A stretch of 64,000 nt of DNA from [Actinomadura] parvosata subsp. kistnae (lineage in GTDB: Bacteria > Actinomycetota > Actinomycetes > Streptosporangiales > Streptosporangiaceae), in the NCBI RefSeq assembly GCF_900323885.1, contig NZ_OOHJ01000011.1, positions 1-64,000 on the forward strand. Direction: 5' to 3'. The first letter of the stretch is position 1; each line of letters opens with the position of its first letter. The notes below the pieces were generated by a model. The model was not told the origin of the DNA, ran no database searches, and saw nothing but the letters and a program-made list of their open reading frames with translations. Made by a program: the position numbers and the translations under genes. Positions 17,255 through 26,947 of the stretch are shown here, in pieces.

Positions 17255-18112
17255 GTGACGACTGAACGATGGGCTTTGGGCGGCGACCTGAGCGTCGCGC
17301 GGGTCGGCTACGGCGCGATGAAGCTGACCGGCTGGCCACGGGGCGACCGGCCCGACCGCGAGACGGCCCTGGCCGTGCTGCGCCGGGCCGTGGAGCTGGG
17401 CGTGAACCACATCGACACCTCGCACTACTACGCGCGTGACGGGGTGGCGGCCAACGAGCTGATCAGGGAGGCGCTGCACCCGTACCCGGACGATCTGGTG
17501 ATCGTGACGAAGGTGGGCGCGCTGGTGGAGGGCGCCGACATCGGCCTGCCCGCCTCGGAGAAGCGGGGCCTGACCCCGGACGGCCTGCGCCGCGGCGTCG
17601 AGGCGAACCTGCGCTCGCTGGGCGTGGACCGTCTCGACGTGGTGAACCTGCGGATGGGCGACCTCGACCGCGGCGAGACCTCCCTGGCCGGGCCGCTGGA
17701 GACCCTGCTCGCGCTGCGCGAGGAGGGCCTGATCCGCCACCTGGGCGTCTCCAACGTGACGGCCGCCGAGTTCGCCGAGGCCCGCGCGATCGCGCCGATC
17801 GCCTGCGTCCAGAACCTGTACAACGTGGCCAGCCGCGACGACGACCCGCTCGTGGACGCCTGCGCGCAGGCGGGGATCGCCTACGTGCCGTTCTTCCCGG
17901 TCGGCGGCTTCCAGCCGGTCACGGCCGAGCGCCTGGACGCGGTGGCCGCCCGGCACGGCGCGACCGTGCCGCAGGTGGCGCTGGCCTGGCTGCTGGCCAG
18001 GTCCCCGAACATCCTGCTCATCCCGGGCACCGGCTCGCTGAGCCATTTGGAGGAGAACGTGGCCGCCGCCGCCCTGAAGCTGAGCGAGGACGACCTGGCC
18101 GAGCTCGGCTGA
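17255..18112 (+). CDS. Aldo/keto reductase
   Basis: A 285-aa NADPH-dependent (beta/alpha)8 reductase. The catalytic Asp and Tyr lie in HIDTSHYYA (about residue 50), the Lys in VIVTKVGA (about 80), and QNLYNV and the C-terminal phosphate-binding GTGSLSHLEEN are typical. The GTG at 17255 has GGTGGAGGG in front; an open frame to 17063 runs through promoter element B and is not used. It stands alone between the lipid cluster and the symporter operon. The substrate is unknown. Confidence 0.9.
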   Translation: MTTERWALGGDLSVARVGYGAMKLTGWPRGDRPDRETALAVLRRAVELGVNHIDTSHYYARDGVAANELIREALHPYPDDLVIVTKVGALVEGADIGLPASEKRGLTPDGLRRGVEANLRSLGVDRLDVVNLRMGDLDRGETSLAGPLETLLALREEGLIRHLGVSNVTAAEFAEARAIAPIACVQNLYNVASRDDDPLVDACAQAGIAYVPFFPVGGFQPVTAERLDAVAARHGATVPQVALAWLLARSPNILLIPGTGSLSHLEENVAAAALKLSEDDLAELG

Positions 18113-18133
18113 GCGAAGGGCTCGGCGCCCTGG

Positions 18134-18964
18134 TCAGTGCCACCAGCCCGCGACGACCTCGATGTCCTCGCTGTCGAGGGCCTTGTGCCAGACGGGGTCG
18201 CGCAGCAGCCGCGTCTCCCACGTCCGTACGATCCCGTCGGGTCCCGTGACGGCGTCCGCGCGGGACGGGTGGAGGAACAGCTCGCTGGTGCCCTCGGGCA
18301 GGGCGGCGAGGCGGCGGAGGTAGTCGTCGCGCAGCCGTTCGTAGCCGCCGAGGTCGCGGGCGGTGCGCCGGTTGGTCGCGATCGTGTGCGGGATGGGCAC
18401 GCCGAGGGCGTCGGCGTGCGCGACGGCGCGTTCGTGGGCGGCGGCGAGCGGGGGCGGGAGCGGGCCGCCGAAGTACGGCTCGGGGTCGCGGGGCAGGCGG
18501 AAGGCCAGGCCGTGGCGGGCGCACCAGCCGAGCGTCTCGGCCAGCCACGATCTGCCGTGCAGGCCGTACAGGGTGCCGGCGTGGGAGTCGGCCGCCTCGG
18601 GGGTCAGGTCGTGCGCGCGCATCCAGCGGAGCTGCGCGTCGGCCTCCGCGATGACGTCCGCGGCCGTGCCACGGGCGCCGAGCACGAACGGGTCGTCGGT
18701 GAGCGTCCCGTCGGGGTCGGTGAGGGTGGCTCCGGTGGTGAGGGGACGCCAGCGCGGCAGGCCGCCCTCGCTGGTGAGCGTCACGTGCAGCCGTGATACG
18801 ACGCCCGTGTGGCGCACCTGGCCGGCGGCCCGCTCCGCTTCCGGGGAGACGCAGATGAGCGTCGTGGCGGAGATGTGCCCTTCGGCGAGCAGGGCGACGA
18901 TGACCTCGGTCGTGCCCGGCTCCCTGCCGAGGTCGTCGGCGGTGATCACGAGCCGGCGGCTCAT
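18134..18964 (-). CDS. YdjC/ChbG-HpnK family carbohydrate deacetylase
   Basis: 276 aa. The metal-binding Asp pair in VITADDLG (about residue 10) and the DSHAGTLYG motif (about 125) match the ChbG/HpnK family, whose members remove N-acetyl groups from sugars or sphingoid-like amines; a late LFLHPS carries a further His. Cytosolic, with no signal peptide. The ATG at 18964 overlaps the symporter stop (ATGA), so the import and deacetylation steps are coupled. The exact substrate cannot be read from the sequence. Confidence 0.8.
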   Translation of the reverse strand: MSRRLVITADDLGREPGTTEVIVALLAEGHISATTLICVSPEAERAAGQVRHTGVVSRLHVTLTSEGGLPRWRPLTTGATLTDPDGTLTDDPFVLGARGTAADVIAEADAQLRWMRAHDLTPEAADSHAGTLYGLHGRSWLAETLGWCARHGLAFRLPRDPEPYFGGPLPPPLAAAHERAVAHADALGVPIPHTIATNRRTARDLGGYERLRDDYLRRLAALPEGTSELFLHPSRADAVTGPDGIVRTWETRLLRDPVWHKALDSEDIEVVAGWWH

Positions 18965-20328
18965 CGGGGACGCTCCGCCGCGCTCCCGCCGGCCGGTTCG
19001 GCGGCCTCGGGCGGGGTCTCGATGGGCACCGTGATGAGGCGGGCCGCGATCGCGCCGATCGCCGTCAGCACGAACGGGTAGCCGCACAGGTACACGCGGA
19101 ACGCCAGCCCGGGATCGGCGCCGGGGTCGGTGCCCGAGTTGTAGCCGAACAGCAGGCCGAGCGAGGTGAGCGCGAGGCCGGTCACGACGCCGTTGAGGCG
19201 GGAGAAGAAGCCGAACGCGGACAGGAAGAGCCCTTCCCGGTGCTCGCCGTTGCGGGTCGCGTCCACGTCCAGGACCCGGGCGACGATGAGGTCGTTGGTG
19301 GCGAGCATGCCCGACCAGCCGGCGCCGACGAGCACGCCGGCGGCGATGCCGGTGGCCAGGTCGGTGGCGAGGAACAGGCTGGCGAAGCTGACCGCGAGGA
19401 CGGCGAAGGCGATCCGCCACGTCCACAGGGCGCCGCGGCGGGCGACGACGCGCGTCCAGGCCACGAGGCCGGCGGCCGAGACGAGGATGACGACGCCCTG
19501 GAGGTAGAGGGCGTTCACGACGGGGAGGCCGAGCGCGTAGCGCACGTAGAGCTGGATGCCGGACAGCACGAGTGCCATGGCGATGCCGTAGCAGGCGCCG
19601 GTGAGCCCGACCGTCCAGAACAGGGGGTTGCGCACGATCGACCAGATGCTGGGCAGCAGCCGGGGCCGCTCGCGGGTGGCGTAGCGGGGTCGCTCGCGCG
19701 CGCTGAGCGCCATGAACACGATCACGGCGAGCGCGACGGCGCCGTAGACGATCGCGGTGGTCTGGAAGCCCTGGGTGGAGCGTTCGGTGCCGAAGACCTC
19801 GGTGGTGAGCAGCGGGGTGACGGCGAGGGAGATCACGAGGGCGACGAGCTGGAAGCCCTGGCGCAGGCTGTTGGCGACGGCGCGGTCACGCTCGCGCGGG
19901 TACAGCTCGGGCAGCAGCGCGCCGTAGTTCGCGTTCAGCATCGAGTCGAAAGCCTCGCACAGGATCGCGAACACCGCGAACCACAGCACCAGGCCGGCGC
20001 CTTCGAGCGACGCCGGCGCGGAGAAGAACGCGATCATGCAGGCCGACAGCATCGGCGCGCCGACGAGCAGCCAGGGGCGGCGCCGGCCGAACCGGGTGCG
20101 GGTGCGGTCGGACAGGTGGCCGAGCAGCGGGTTGTCGAGGGCGTCGATGATCGCGTAGATCACCATGACGGCGCCGTACGCGCGGACGTCGAGCCCGAGG
20201 ATGTCGACGTAGTAGAGGATCATCGACCCTTTGATCATGTTGATCGGGATCGAGGTGCCGAACATGCCGATGGCGTAGCGCCACGCGGGAGTCCGCCCCG
20301 GGCCGGTCACCGTTGCAGGCTGGGTCAC
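18961..20328 (-). CDS. GPH-type sugar:cation symporter (MFS_2)
   Basis: A 455-aa transporter with 12 predicted helices. The loop DNPLLGHLSDRTRTRFGRRRPWLL (cited in part) after helix 2 is the glycoside-pentoside-hexuronide:cation symporter signature, and MLNANYGALLPELYP fits the same family. Such proteins import oligosaccharides or glycosides with a cation. The GTG at 20328 has GGAAGGTGATCGC ahead. It is coupled to the deacetylase downstream. It lies 111 bp after the PKS gene on the same strand, so export or import of a glycosylated polyketide is possible but unproven. Confidence 0.82.
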   Translation of the reverse strand: MTQPATVTGPGRTPAWRYAIGMFGTSIPINMIKGSMILYYVDILGLDVRAYGAVMVIYAIIDALDNPLLGHLSDRTRTRFGRRRPWLLVGAPMLSACMIAFFSAPASLEGAGLVLWFAVFAILCEAFDSMLNANYGALLPELYPRERDRAVANSLRQGFQLVALVISLAVTPLLTTEVFGTERSTQGFQTTAIVYGAVALAVIVFMALSARERPRYATRERPRLLPSIWSIVRNPLFWTVGLTGACYGIAMALVLSGIQLYVRYALGLPVVNALYLQGVVILVSAAGLVAWTRVVARRGALWTWRIAFAVLAVSFASLFLATDLATGIAAGVLVGAGWSGMLATNDLIVARVLDVDATRNGEHREGLFLSAFGFFSRLNGVVTGLALTSLGLLFGYNSGTDPGADPGLAFRVYLCGYPFVLTAIGAIAARLITVPIETPPEAAEPAGGSAAERPR

Positions 20329-20439
20329 GCGATCACCTTCCGTACGCGGTGGCCACCATCGTCGGACGGTGGCCGTCCTCGCGCCAGTGGTGCGCCCCTT
20401 CAGGTGATCGCCGGGCGGCCGGATCTCGTTGCAGGGACG

Positions 20440-23400
20440 TCACCCGCCGATCGCGGGCTCGGGCTCCGCCGTCACCCCGGCGAGCAGGTCCCCCAGGTGC
20501 TCCGCGATCGCCAGGATGGTGGGCTGCTGCCACAGCAGGGTCGCGGGCAGGCGGCAGCCGAAGCGCTTGTCCAGGCGGCGCCGCACCATGACGGTCATCA
20601 CGGAGTCGAGCCCCTGCTCGACCAGCGGGCGCCGGACGGCCAGGTCGCCGGGGTCCAGCCGCATCACGGCCGCGATCTCCGCGCGGACCTCGGGCAGGAC
20701 GCGGTCGCGTACGTCGGCGGGCGTCAGGCCGGCGAACGCGCCCACCGGCCCGCGCCGCTCCTCCTCGTCGGGGGCGGGCGCGTCGATGACCGGGTAGCGC
20801 AGCCCGGTCAGGTGCCCCACGACGCGGCCGTCCACGTCGGCCAGCAGCGCCCGTACGGTGTCGGGGGCGGCCGGGTCCACGGCGGCGTCGACGACCACGG
20901 TGGAGGGCGGCGTCCCGGTCAGCACCACCTCGCCGATGTGCACGACCATGCGCAGCACCGGCTCGCCGGGGAACACGCAGGGCGCCACGGACATCGCCGC
21001 GTCCAGCGCCGGCGCCCAGCTCCCCGGCTCCCCGGCGGCGACGGTGTGGACGGTGGCGCGCAGCGCGCCGTCCCCGCCGAGCAGGGTCTCGATCGTCCAG
21101 TCGAAGCCCGTCGAGGGCACGCCGACGGCGTCCAGCCGCCGGTGCACGTACCCGGGGTCGAGGGGGGCGAGCCCGGGGGCGTCCGGCAGCACGTCGGGCT
21201 TGACCTGGCGGGGCGCGGCCACGTCCGTGGTGGCGTGCACCAGCCAGGCGGGCTCCGGCTCGCCGGGCGCGGCGGGGGTGCGGGCGGCGAGCCGCACCGC
21301 CGGGGGCTCGTGCACGACCTGGATCTGCCGGCGTTCCGCCGTCATCAGCGGGTGCGTCATCTCGACGCCGGTGAGCGTGACGTCCTCGCCCTCCTCCCCG
21401 GCCGCGCGCAGGAACGTGTTGACGAGGACGGCGGCGGGCACGATCTCGACCCCGTTGAGCGCGTGGCTGCCAGGGTAGGGCCGGTTGGCGTCCTCCAGGC
21501 TGGTCCGCCACGCCCTGGTGCGGCTGCCGGCGAGGGCGGTCACGGCGCCGAGCAGGGTGTGGGAGCGCACGTCGTGCCCGCGGTTGCCGTCGCCGGTCGG
21601 CAGCTCGCGCCAGTGGCGGCGGTGCTGCCAGGCGTACGGGGGCAGGTCGGCCAGGCCGCCGTGCGGCTGGAGCCGGCTCCAGTCCACCGTGACGCCGTGG
21701 CAGTGTGCGGTGCCGACGGCGATCGCGAACGTGGCGCGCTCGGGCTGGTTGCGGCGCAGGGTCGTGCCGACGAACACGTCCTCGAACCCGTGCTCGGACA
21801 GCGTCTCGGTGAGGGAGTGCGCGACCACGGGGTGCGGGGAGATCTCCAGGAACACGCGGTGGCCGTCCTGCGCCGCGGCGGTGGTCGCCGCGGCGAGCCG
21901 CACCGGGTCGCGCAGGTTCGCCGCCCAGTACGCGCCGTCCAGGACGGGCGTCGAGCGGGGGTCGGGCAGCGCGGTCGTGTACATGGGCAGGCGCGGCGCG
22001 CCGAGCGCGAGGTCGGCGGTGGCGGCGGCCAGTTCGGCGGCCAGCGGCTCCATTTGCGGGCTGTGGAAGGCGACGTCGGAGGCGACCCGGCGCACCATGA
22101 TGCCCTCGGCCGGCCAGTCGTTCACGACCTCCTCGACGGCGGCGACGTCGCCGGACAGCACGGTGGAGCCGGGCGCCGACGCGATCGCGGCCACCAGGTC
22201 GCTGCGCCCGGCCAGCCGCTCGGCCGCCTCCTCGAAGGACAGGCCGGCCATCACCATGGCGCCCTTGCCCTCGGCCTGCCGCAGCAGCTTGGAGCGGCGG
22301 CAGATGAGGCGGGCGCCGTCGGCGACGCTCATCGCGCCGGCCGTCACCGCCGCGGCGAGCTCGCCGACGGAGTGGCCGATGACGGCGACCGGGGTGACCC
22401 CGTAAGCGCTCCACAGCCTGGCGAGGCCGAGCTGCATCACGAAGATCATGGTCTGGACGCGGTCGATCGTGCCGAGGTCCCCGTCGGTCAGGACCTGGCG
22501 GGGTGAGAAGCCGATCTCCGCGGCGAAGATCGGCTCCACCTCGTCCACCAGGGCCGCGAACTCCGGCTCGGCCAGCAGCTCCCGCCCCATGCCCCGCCAC
22601 TGGCAGCCCTGCCCGGAGAAGACCCAGACCGGCCCGGGGCCGGGGTCGGGCAGGACGCCGCCGGTGACGACGGCTTCCGCGGGGCGTCCTGGGCGAGCCG
22701 GCGCAGGTGGGCGACCAGGTCGTCCCGGCCGGCCGCGGCGACGACGGCGCGGCGGGGCAGGTGGGTGCGGCGCAACGCCAGCGTGTGGCCCACCGAGGCC
22801 AGGTCGAGCCCCTGGGCGACGTCGTCGGCAAGTCTGCCGGCGTAATCCCGCAACGCCTGTTCGGAGGCGGCCGACAGCGGGAACAGCCGCTCCCCCGCCT
22901 CCTCTCCCCGGGGCGCGTCCTGGGCGGGAGGGGCCTGCTCCAGCACGATGTGCGCGACCGTGCCGCCGTACCCGAAGCTGGACACGCCCGCCCGGCGCGG
23001 ATGCTCACGCGCGGGCCAGGGCGACCGCTCGGTCAGCACGCGCAGGCCGGAGGTCTCCCACTCGACGGCCGGGTTCAGGGTGGTGAGTACGCTCGGCGGG
23101 ATCTCGCCGCGGTGCAGGGCGAGCACCGCCTTGATGACGCCGGCGATGCCGGCGGCGCCTTCGAGGTGGCCGATGTTCGACTTGACCGAGCCGATGAGGC
23201 ACGGGTCGCCGGGGGGCCGCGGCGCGCCGTACACGCGGGACAGGGCGCCCGCCTCCAGCGGGTCGCCGAGCCTGGTGCCGGTGCCGTGCGCCTCGACGTA
23301 GTCGACGGTGCCCGGCTCGATGCCCGCCTGGCGGCACGCCCTGGCCATGACGTGCTCCTGGGCCTCGCCGCACGGGGCCATGATGCCGTTGGTGTGCCCG

Positions 23401-24224
23401 TCCTGGTTGACGGCGCTGCCGATGACGAGCGCGAGGACGCGGTCGCCGTCACGCCGCGCGTCGGACAGCCGCTTGAGCACGACCACGCCGCAGCCCTCGC
23501 CGCGCCCGTAGCCGTCGGCCGCCGCGTCGAACGACTTGGACCGGCCGTCGGGGGCGAGGGCTCCGGCCGTACCGAGGGTGAGGGTCTGGCCGGGGGTGAC
23601 CAGCAGGTTGACGCCGCCGGCGAGGGCGACGTCGCTCTCGCCGAGCCGCAGGCTCTGCGCGGCCAGGTGCAGCGCGACCAGCGACGCCGAGCAGGCGGTG
23701 TCGATCGCCATGCTGGGGCCGCGCAGGTCGAGGGAGTAGGAGATGCGGTTGGCGACGGCGCAGGTGGCGGCGCCGATGCCGGTCCACGCCTCGATCTGGG
23801 GCAGGTCCTCCAGGAGGCGGCCGCCGTAGTCGGCGGTGCAGACCCCGACGAACACGCCGGCGTCGGTGCCGGCCAGCTCGTGCGGCGGCAGGCCGGCGTG
23901 CTCCAGCGCCTGCCACGCGGTCTCCATGAGGATGCGCTGCTGGGGGTCCATCAGCTCGGCCTCGCGGGGCGACAGGCCGAAGAACTCGGCGTCGAAGCCC
24001 TCGATGTCGCTCAGGAAGCTGCCGTGCCGCACGGCGCCGCGCAGCGCGGCGGCGTCCTCGGGGCTGCGTTCCTCGTACGCCCGCCAGCGGCCGTCCGGCA
24101 GCGGGCCGGTGGTGTTGCGGCCCGCGCACAGCAGGTCCCAGAACTCGTCGGGGGTGTGGACGTCGCCGGGCAGGCGGCATCCGATGCCGATGACCGCCAT
24201 CGGTTCCACCCGGGCTGCGCGCAT
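20440..24224 (-). CDS. Iterative type I PKS, KS-AT-hotdog(DH/TH)-ACP, orsellinate-synthase type; single-base frameshift
   Basis: With one base restored at 22681-22684 this is a 1261-aa megasynthase. KS (about 7-430): DTACSASL Cys, EAHGTGT His, KSNIGHLEG His. AT (about 530-830): FSGQGCQWRGMG, GHSVGE Ser, and VAFHS near the specificity position (malonyl-type). Hotdog domain (about 865-1140): HALNGVEIVP (HxxxGxxxxP) and PALDAA with the second-site Asp. ACP (about 1170-1245): GLDSVM Ser. There is no ketoreductase. This is the layout of bacterial orsellinic acid synthases (AviM, CalO5 type) rather than 6-methylsalicylate synthases. The two KASIII-like genes and the ACP upstream fit that group, where an acyltransferase moves the aromatic acid to a sugar or other acceptor. 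The frames join by reading GGGG as GGGGG. Confidence 0.85.
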
Positions 24225-24246
24225 GTGCGTTCGTCGTCCCTTCGCT

Positions 24247-25290
24247 TCAGATCCACTGGGGAGTGTCGGTGATCGTGATGACGGCGCCGGACACGGTCAC
24301 GCCCGGCCCGGTGCCGAGCATCAGCAGGTGGTCGCCGGGGCGGAGCTGCCCGGTGGCGAGCAGGTGGTCGAGGGAGAGGACCTGGTCGGATGCGCCGCAG
24401 TGGCCGATGGTGCGGCCGTAGTCCCACGTCGAGCGGGACATCGGCAGGTCGAGCAGGGCCATGCAGCGCTGCTCGACGATCTCCTCCGAGTAGTTCATGA
24501 ACGCCACCCTGGTCAGGTCGGCGGCGGTGATCCCGCTCTCGTCCAGCAGGCCCTCGACGACCTCGACCAGCGCCCGCTGGATGTGGAACAGGGCCGCGGT
24601 GGCGTCGCCCGACGGCATGACGTCGCGGCGGAACTGCTCGTTGCGGGCCGTGAAGCTCATCCGCCGGCCGACCGTGACGCCCGGCGGGAACAGCGGCTCG
24701 CTGCCCCGGTGCAGCTCTTCCGCCTCGGCGACGGTCGTCGTGCGGACCGACAGCAGGCGCGCGAAGCCCTGGTCCCTGGTGAGGACGAGCGCGGCGGCGG
24801 CGTCCCCGCCGACGTAGCCGGGGCCCATCCGCCAGCGGTCCATGAGCGGGGTGCCGTAGTTGTCGGCGGCGACCAGCAGCGCGGCCTGCTTGCCGGGCGC
24901 GCTGCTCAGGTGGCCGGCGGCCAGCTCCAGGGCGATGAACATGCCGTTGCAGCCCTGCCGGATCTCGGTGGCCAGGACGTTCCCGCCGACGAGGTGGCGT
25001 TGCAGGTAGGAGTGCGGGGGCCAGCCGTCGGGCCCCTGGTGCCAGGTGGAGGCGTACAGGAGGAGGTCGAGGTCGCCGGGCGCGCGCCCGGCGCGTTTGA
25101 GTGCGGCGCGCGCCGCGTGCAGGGCCATCTCCGGCGCGGGCGTCTCGCCGGCCACCGCCGCTCCCGCCAGGTTGTGCAGCTCGGCGTCCTCGGCCGGGTA
25201 CCAGCCCTTCGCGACGGCCTTCTCGACGCTGACGATCGTCCGGGGCACGAAGGTGCCGACGCCGCTGATGTAGGTGTCCGCGTACCGCAT
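24247..25290 (-). CDS. KASIII-like acyltransferase with substituted active-site His
   Basis: A 347-aa KASIII-fold protein of the group that transfers aromatic polyketide acyls (AviN, CalO4, ChlB3 type). Cys114 (RQGCNGM) is present. At the place of the usual His the sequence reads RVAFMNYSEE, so Asn replaces it; GHCGASD carries the Asp seen in acyltransferases of this type instead of the FabH Asn. The neighbour at 25556 is similar from start to end but keeps the His. One of the pair may therefore be a partner subunit or a variant transferase. The ATG at 25290 follows the ACP stop by 17 bp; the PKS starts 22 bp after this gene. Confidence 0.82.
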   Translation of the reverse strand: MRYADTYISGVGTFVPRTIVSVEKAVAKGWYPAEDAELHNLAGAAVAGETPAPEMALHAARAALKRAGRAPGDLDLLLYASTWHQGPDGWPPHSYLQRHLVGGNVLATEIRQGCNGMFIALELAAGHLSSAPGKQAALLVAADNYGTPLMDRWRMGPGYVGGDAAAALVLTRDQGFARLLSVRTTTVAEAEELHRGSEPLFPPGVTVGRRMSFTARNEQFRRDVMPSGDATAALFHIQRALVEVVEGLLDESGITAADLTRVAFMNYSEEIVEQRCMALLDLPMSRSTWDYGRTIGHCGASDQVLSLDHLLATGQLRPGDHLLMLGTGPGVTVSGAVITITDTPQWI

Positions 25291-25307
25291 GAACGTGTGC
25301 TCCCGGC

Positions 25308-25559
25308 TCAGACGGATTCGAGCTCGCGGACCATCGCCACGATGGTCGCGACGTCCTTGAAGTTCTCCGGGTCGAGCTTGGCGGCGGGGACGGGCACGCC
25401 GACGTCCTTGCGCAGGAAGTTCAGCAGCCGCGCCGTGCGCAGGGAGTCGAGCAGGCCGGAGACGAGGAGCGGGGTCGTCTCGTCGACCTTGATGTCGTCG
25501 CCGTCCAGGACGAGGTTGTCCTGGATGAAGGCGACGAGCCGCTGCGTCAGCTCGGTCAT
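25308..25559 (-). CDS. Stand-alone acyl carrier protein
   Basis: 83 aa, acidic, with the phosphopantetheine site GLLDSLRTARLL (Ser about residue 39). The ATG at 25559 overlaps the stop of the KASIII-like gene upstream (ATGA). A free ACP between two KASIII-like acyltransferases and beside a PKS that has its own ACP suggests a shuttle: the aromatic acyl is moved from the PKS to this carrier and then to the acceptor, or a starter is delivered (inference). Confidence 0.88.
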   Translation of the reverse strand: MTELTQRLVAFIQDNLVLDGDDIKVDETTPLLVSGLLDSLRTARLLNFLRKDVGVPVPAAKLDPENFKDVATIVAMVRELESV

Positions 25560-26608
25560 GCGGGTGATCCTTCCGTGACGGGGGCGGTGGCGAGGATCCT
25601 GAACGCCGCCGCGGCGACCGAGGTGCCGGAGCCGAACCCGACCATGAGCAGGTGGTCGCCGGGGACGAGGCCGCCGGTCGCGAGCAGGTGCTCGAAGGCG
25701 ATGAACTGGTCGACCGCGCCGCAGTGGCCGACGCGCCGGCCGTAGTCCCAGGTCGTCTGCTCCTCGTCGATGCCGAGCCAGGACATCTGCCCCTCCAGGT
25801 CCTCGCGGCGGCCGTGCGGGAACGCCACGCGGGTGATGTCGCCGAGGCCGATCCCGGCCTCGTCCAGGGTCTGCTCGACCTGCTGCATCATCGTCTTCTG
25901 GATCGTCAGGTGGATCCCGGTGCCCTGCGCCTTGAGCAGCCGCTGCCGGAACTCCTCGTGCCGGTCGCCGAAGCTCAGCCCCCTGCCGACGGTGGCGTCC
26001 GGCGGGAACAGGGGGTAGGCGCCGTCGTTGACCGCGTCGGCCTCGGGGATGACCGTCACGTTCACCGACAGCAGCTCGGCCAGGCCGTAGTCCTTGCCGA
26101 GGACGAGCGCGGCGGCGGCGTCGCCGATCAGCGCGCCGGGGGTCATCCGCCAGCGGTCCACCAGCGGGGTGCCGTGGTTGTCGGAGGAGACGACCATGGC
26201 GGTGCGGCGGCGCGCGTCGCTGTTCAGGTAGCTGGCCGCCAGCTCCAGCGAGCTGATCATGCCCACGCAGCCGCTGCGGATCTCGAACGCCGGTACGCCG
26301 CCGCCGAGGAGGTGCTGCTGCAGGTAGTGCTGGGGCTGCCAGCCGTTCGGGCCCTGGTGCCAGACCGACGGGTAGAGCAGCAGGTCGAGGTCGCGCGGGG
26401 AGGACTCGCCCCAGCGGTCGTAGGCGTCGAGGACGGCCAGGCGCGCCATCTCGGGCGCCGGCATGTCACCGGCCACGGCCGCGCCGAGCTGCTGGAACCG
26501 CTCGGCCTCTTCGGCCGGGTACCAGCCTTTCGCGACGGCCTGCTCGACGCTCACGCTCTCGGGCACATGGACGCCCAGGCTCCTGACGAACATGTTGGAT
26601 GTACGCAC
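25556..26608 (-). CDS. KASIII-like acyltransferase with intact Cys-His-Asp
   Basis: A 350-aa paralogue of the protein at 24247, sharing AVAKGWYPAE near residue 25 and WHQGP near 84. Cys114 (RSGCVGM), His in RVAFPHGRRE and Asp in GHCGAVD form the Cys-His-Asp set of KASIII-fold acyltransferases such as CerJ. It is the first gene of the PKS operon. The GTG at 26608 has AGGGGACGT in front; an ATG at 26593 is possible. It probably transfers the aromatic acyl to its acceptor, which cannot be identified from the window. Confidence 0.84.
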   Translation of the reverse strand: MRTSNMFVRSLGVHVPESVSVEQAVAKGWYPAEEAERFQQLGAAVAGDMPAPEMARLAVLDAYDRWGESSPRDLDLLLYPSVWHQGPNGWQPQHYLQQHLLGGGVPAFEIRSGCVGMISSLELAASYLNSDARRRTAMVVSSDNHGTPLVDRWRMTPGALIGDAAAALVLGKDYGLAELLSVNVTVIPEADAVNDGAYPLFPPDATVGRGLSFGDRHEEFRQRLLKAQGTGIHLTIQKTMMQQVEQTLDEAGIGLGDITRVAFPHGRREDLEGQMSWLGIDEEQTTWDYGRRVGHCGAVDQFIAFEHLLATGGLVPGDHLLMVGFGSGTSVAAAAFRILATAPVTEGSPA

Positions 26609-26669
26609 ACGTCCCCTAACTCGTCGACGATCCCGGACAACGGTCTTCGGGCATGGTAAGGCGGCTCAT

Positions 26670-26683
26670 CCGAAATATTTCGG
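26670..26683. promoter_or_regulatory. 14-bp perfect palindrome upstream of the PKS operon
   Basis: CCGAAATATTTCGG is a perfect palindrome 61 bp upstream of the first PKS-operon gene, inside a 338-bp intergenic region that is visibly poorer in G+C than its surroundings. It has the size and symmetry of a dimeric regulator site. No gene is seen in this gap. Confidence 0.6.
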
Positions 26684-26850
26684 GCTCCGGGAAATGCCGG
26701 GGACACCCGGCCGGACGACAATGAGAAATGCTGCTGAATAAGCCCGGCGGGCCGTCCCAGGCAAGGATAGGGGCGGCCTGTCGGCGGAGGCAATAAGAGC
26801 GTCCATAAATTGCGCCGCGACATTCCGTGAGCGGCATTTGACAGACCGTG

Positions 26851-26869
26851 GCGTATTTAGGAAATACGC
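26851..26869. promoter_or_regulatory. 8+3+8 inverted repeat upstream of the PKS operon
   Basis: GCGTATTT (26851-26858) and AAATACGC (26862-26869) form a perfect inverted repeat with a 3-bp centre. A TTGACA lies 8 bp before it on the plus strand. It may be a second operator of the PKS operon, or belong to the esterase terminator region. Confidence 0.5.
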
Positions 26870-26879
26870 GTTTCCGGTT

Positions 26880-26938
26880 CCGCGCACCGCCTTTTCCGAA
26901 TGCAATTCGGGGGGCGGTGCGCGGGGGGCGGTGCGCGG
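26880..26938 (-). terminator. Large GC-rich hairpin with duplicated 3' arm, after the esterase gene
   Basis: CCGCGCACCGCC (26880-26891) is complementary to GGCGGTGCGCGG, which occurs twice in tandem (26913-26924 and 26927-26938). The loop itself contains CCGAAT/ATTCGG. It starts 9 bp past the stop of the secreted esterase on the minus strand. Two alternative stems of equal strength are thus possible. Confidence 0.6.
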
Positions 26939-26947
26939 GGGGGCGGG

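Noticed and set aside
17255..20328. Including the aldo/keto reductase, symporter and deacetylase in the PKS cluster
   Set aside because: Only position supports this. The symporter-deacetylase pair makes sense as a sugar-use operon, and the reductase is on the other strand under its own start.
19240..22506. A 1088-codon open frame on the plus strand opposite the PKS and symporter genes
   Set aside because: It is a composition shadow: the antisense frame of high-G+C genes stays open. No family motif or ribosome site is seen, while the opposite strand encodes clear PKS and symporter domains.
20440..24224. Reading the PKS as a 6-methylsalicylate synthase
   Set aside because: No ketoreductase domain lies between the hotdog domain and the ACP, so the reduction needed for 6-MSA is missing.
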